From contig JALWON010000007.1 of NCBI GenBank assembly GCA_027083475.1, positions 1 to 32,601 on the forward strand: DNA of 32,601 bases, written 5' to 3'. The notes under the pieces are model-generated. The model worked only from the letters and a program-made list of their open reading frames with translations, did no database searches and was not told the origin of the DNA. This document shows, piece by piece, positions 31,270 through 32,601 of the stretch. A program made the position numbers and the translations under genes. The DNA is from Sulfurimonas sp. (lineage in GTDB: Bacteria; Campylobacterota; Campylobacteria; Campylobacterales; Sulfurimonadaceae). Position 1 is the first letter of the stretch; each line of letters opens with the position of its first letter.

Positions 31270-32295
31270 ATGCAAAAAGAAGAAATAGCATATAGTTATC
31301 ATACCTTTATGCTCCCCTTTGTTTTTGAGGGAAAATTTAAAGAAAAAGAGCCTTGGAAGTGTAAAAATTTTCAGCTCAAAACAACAAAAGAGTACAATGA
31401 ATATATTTATTTTTACAAGCATGTGCAAGATGCACTTTTTGGTAAAAAATGTGATGAAGCAGCTATCTCAAAATATTATGATTATGAGTACGAAGAAGGA
31501 AGCTACTGTATAGAATCCAAAAAAGGTACTTTTGTACTAGATCTTGATGGTTTATCTTTACGTATTTTTAATACGAATGTTGCCATTCTTGCCTTTAATT
31601 TCAAAAATACAAGATATTATAATCAAAATGATATTTTGGCTATCAATGATTTTGGAAGACGCATTTACCCACAGTTTTTAGGAAAAAATTTTACAGTAGA
31701 AACAAAAGATTCTGTATTAGCATATACCCTTACTCTTAGTATAGATGATAAAGAGTATAAGGAAGACTTTACACGTTTTGATAAAGTTACAAGCTTACAA
31801 GACAATCAATTGTCTCTTATGCCAATATTTGTTCAAGAACTTCTTGAATATAATTTTGATAATTTTAAAAATATCAAGCCTGTTATAGATGATAGAATGT
31901 TTGTTATATCTCAGTACAATAGTGATGCACTCTCCCACTCTCTTCAAACTCTTAATGAAAAAGAAACATATTCCTATACATCTGACGATTGGTGGTATAA
32001 ATATCTTTTTGTTGATGGAGATAGTAAAACATGCCAAAATAAATTCATGGCAAAAAAGCTTATAGAAGAGTCAAGCTATGCGAGATGGATAGAGTTGGGA
32101 ACACTTTTTGGCATAAGTCGATACTCTTTTGTTGCATTGACAGGAAGTTGGTATGGCAAAAATAGACTTTTGCCGCACATGCAAACTATGTACTTTCAAA
32201 TCTTTTCACTTTTACTTGCATATAGAGCAAGTATCATAAAGTTTTCAGATGATATACAAAATGTTACTTCCAAATCAAAAAATATAGAATCATGA
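31270..32295 (+). CDS. CorA-like protein (type III CRISPR-associated kind), probably truncated
   Basis: As read, a 341-residue protein without a signal peptide or clear membrane pair. The body is alpha/beta with many aromatic residues. Residues from about 265 (YARWIELGTLFGISRYSFVALTG) to about 325 (MYFQIFSLLLAYRASIIKFSDDI) resemble the region just before the coiled coil and two membrane helices of CorA-like proteins that accompany DHH phosphodiesterases. Here the sequence ends abruptly in NVTSKSKNIES, at a point where it runs antisense into an ABC ATPase gene. The membrane helices and any GMN motif are therefore missing. The CorA label is from remembered family resemblance and is uncertain. 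The gene abuts the DHH-like gene with no gap. Confidence 0.5.
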   Translation: MQKEEIAYSYHTFMLPFVFEGKFKEKEPWKCKNFQLKTTKEYNEYIYFYKHVQDALFGKKCDEAAISKYYDYEYEEGSYCIESKKGTFVLDLDGLSLRIFNTNVAILAFNFKNTRYYNQNDILAINDFGRRIYPQFLGKNFTVETKDSVLAYTLTLSIDDKEYKEDFTRFDKVTSLQDNQLSLMPIFVQELLEYNFDNFKNIKPVIDDRMFVISQYNSDALSHSLQTLNEKETYSYTSDDWWYKYLFVDGDSKTCQNKFMAKKLIEESSYARWIELGTLFGISRYSFVALTGSWYGKNRLLPHMQTMYFQIFSLLLAYRASIIKFSDDIQNVTSKSKNIES

Positions 32296-32601
32296 GTTGC
32301 AATAATAATCGTCTTATTTAAAGCTTTTAACTCCTTTATAATCTCTATAAAATGCAAAGACAATCTCTCATCCAAATTTGCCGTTGGTTCATCTGCTAGT
32401 ATAATTTTGGGTCTATTTATATTTGCTCTGGCTATGGCTACTCTTTGCTGTTCACCACCTGAGAGGTTTTTTACTAACTCTCTTCTTTTATGTGAGATAT
32501 GAAACATTTCCATAACCTCATCTAGCCTTATCCTAAGCTCTTTAAAAGTGAAATTTAGAGGAACTAAGGGGAGCATTATATTATCCTCCACACTCATATT
32601 T
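32196..32601 (-). CDS. ABC transporter ATPase, 5' end outside window and 3' end altered
   Basis: The visible part begins at SVEDNIMLPL, which is internal to such proteins, so the real start lies beyond 32601 and the ATG at 32597 is not the start. Motifs are LSGGEQQRVAIARA, IILADEPTANLDE and IIIATHD, the LolD/FtsE/MacB class. After THDSIFFDLE the normal ending (usually a D-x-V-x-x-I-x-D-G-x strand) is replaced by VTFCISSENFMILALYASKSEKI. That stretch is simply the complement of the CorA-like gene. The last 34 or so residues are therefore probably not native. The break lies near 32262-32270. Confidence 0.8.
   Translation of the reverse strand, partial: NMSVEDNIMLPLVPLNFTFKELRIRLDEVMEMFHISHKRRELVKNLSGGEQQRVAIARANINRPKIILADEPTANLDERLSLHFIEIIKELKALNKTIIIATHDSIFFDLEVTFCISSENFMILALYASKSEKI

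Overview
The window looks like chromosomal DNA from a free-living member of the Campylobacterota (Epsilonproteobacteria), most like Sulfurimonas and its relatives. This is inferred from several things. The order rpsB-tsf-ABC ATPase-fliR is, as I recall it, also found in Campylobacter. There is a UbiA-type prenyltransferase of the futalosine menaquinone route (MqnP). The DNA is AT-rich, with tightly overlapping genes and strong extended TATAAT boxes but weak -35 boxes. There are many c-di-GMP and two-component genes and a multihaem cytochrome. No tRNA, rRNA, insertion sequence, integrase or CRISPR array was seen.

Layout. (1) 1-2891, minus strand: rpsB, tsf, a LolD-like ABC ATPase and the start of fliR. 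(2) 3046-11479, minus strand: a nine-gene run with gaps of at most 11 bp or overlaps, transcribed mqnP, PilZ-like gene, coiled-coil membrane gene, ftsW, murG, dedA-like gene, DUF420 gene, bcp, GGDEF-EAL gene. It joins cell-wall synthesis, quinone synthesis and c-di-GMP turnover. (3) 11549-18639, plus strand: miaA, an OmpR-type response regulator, a porin-like barrel, a short PstS-like binding protein, a hybrid-free histidine kinase and a beta-propeller/alpha-solenoid protein. All are overlapping or nearly so, apart from 48 bp before the porin gene. (4) 18640-18872: a convergent intergenic region made of nested inverted repeats. (5) 18873-23452, minus strand: a compact CheX / CheY / PAS-GGDEF / membrane CheA-like kinase operon in which the diguanylate cyclase carries a frameshift near its C-terminus. 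(6) 23505-26608, minus strand: a nine-haem lipoprotein cytochrome overlapping a metallophosphoesterase. It is divergent from a small outer-membrane barrel gene, and tandem 11-bp repeats lie between the two promoters.

(7) 27233-32601 is the most interesting part. A CARF plus PD-(D/E)XK nuclease of the Card1/Can2 type (28088-29455) is directly followed by a DUF808 membrane protein. It is divergent from a WYL-domain regulator, with a palindrome between them. Then come a small DHH-motif phosphoesterase-like protein and a large protein that resembles the soluble part of type III CRISPR-associated CorA proteins, but has lost its C-terminus. CARF nucleases, CorA channels, DHH phosphodiesterases and WYL regulators are all known partners of cyclic-oligonucleotide or SAM-AMP defence signalling, yet no cas gene or array is visible here. 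The right edge is a convergent junction where the CorA-like gene and an ABC ATPase gene both appear to have lost their 3' ends.

All family assignments come from reading motifs by eye. No database search or computation was run.
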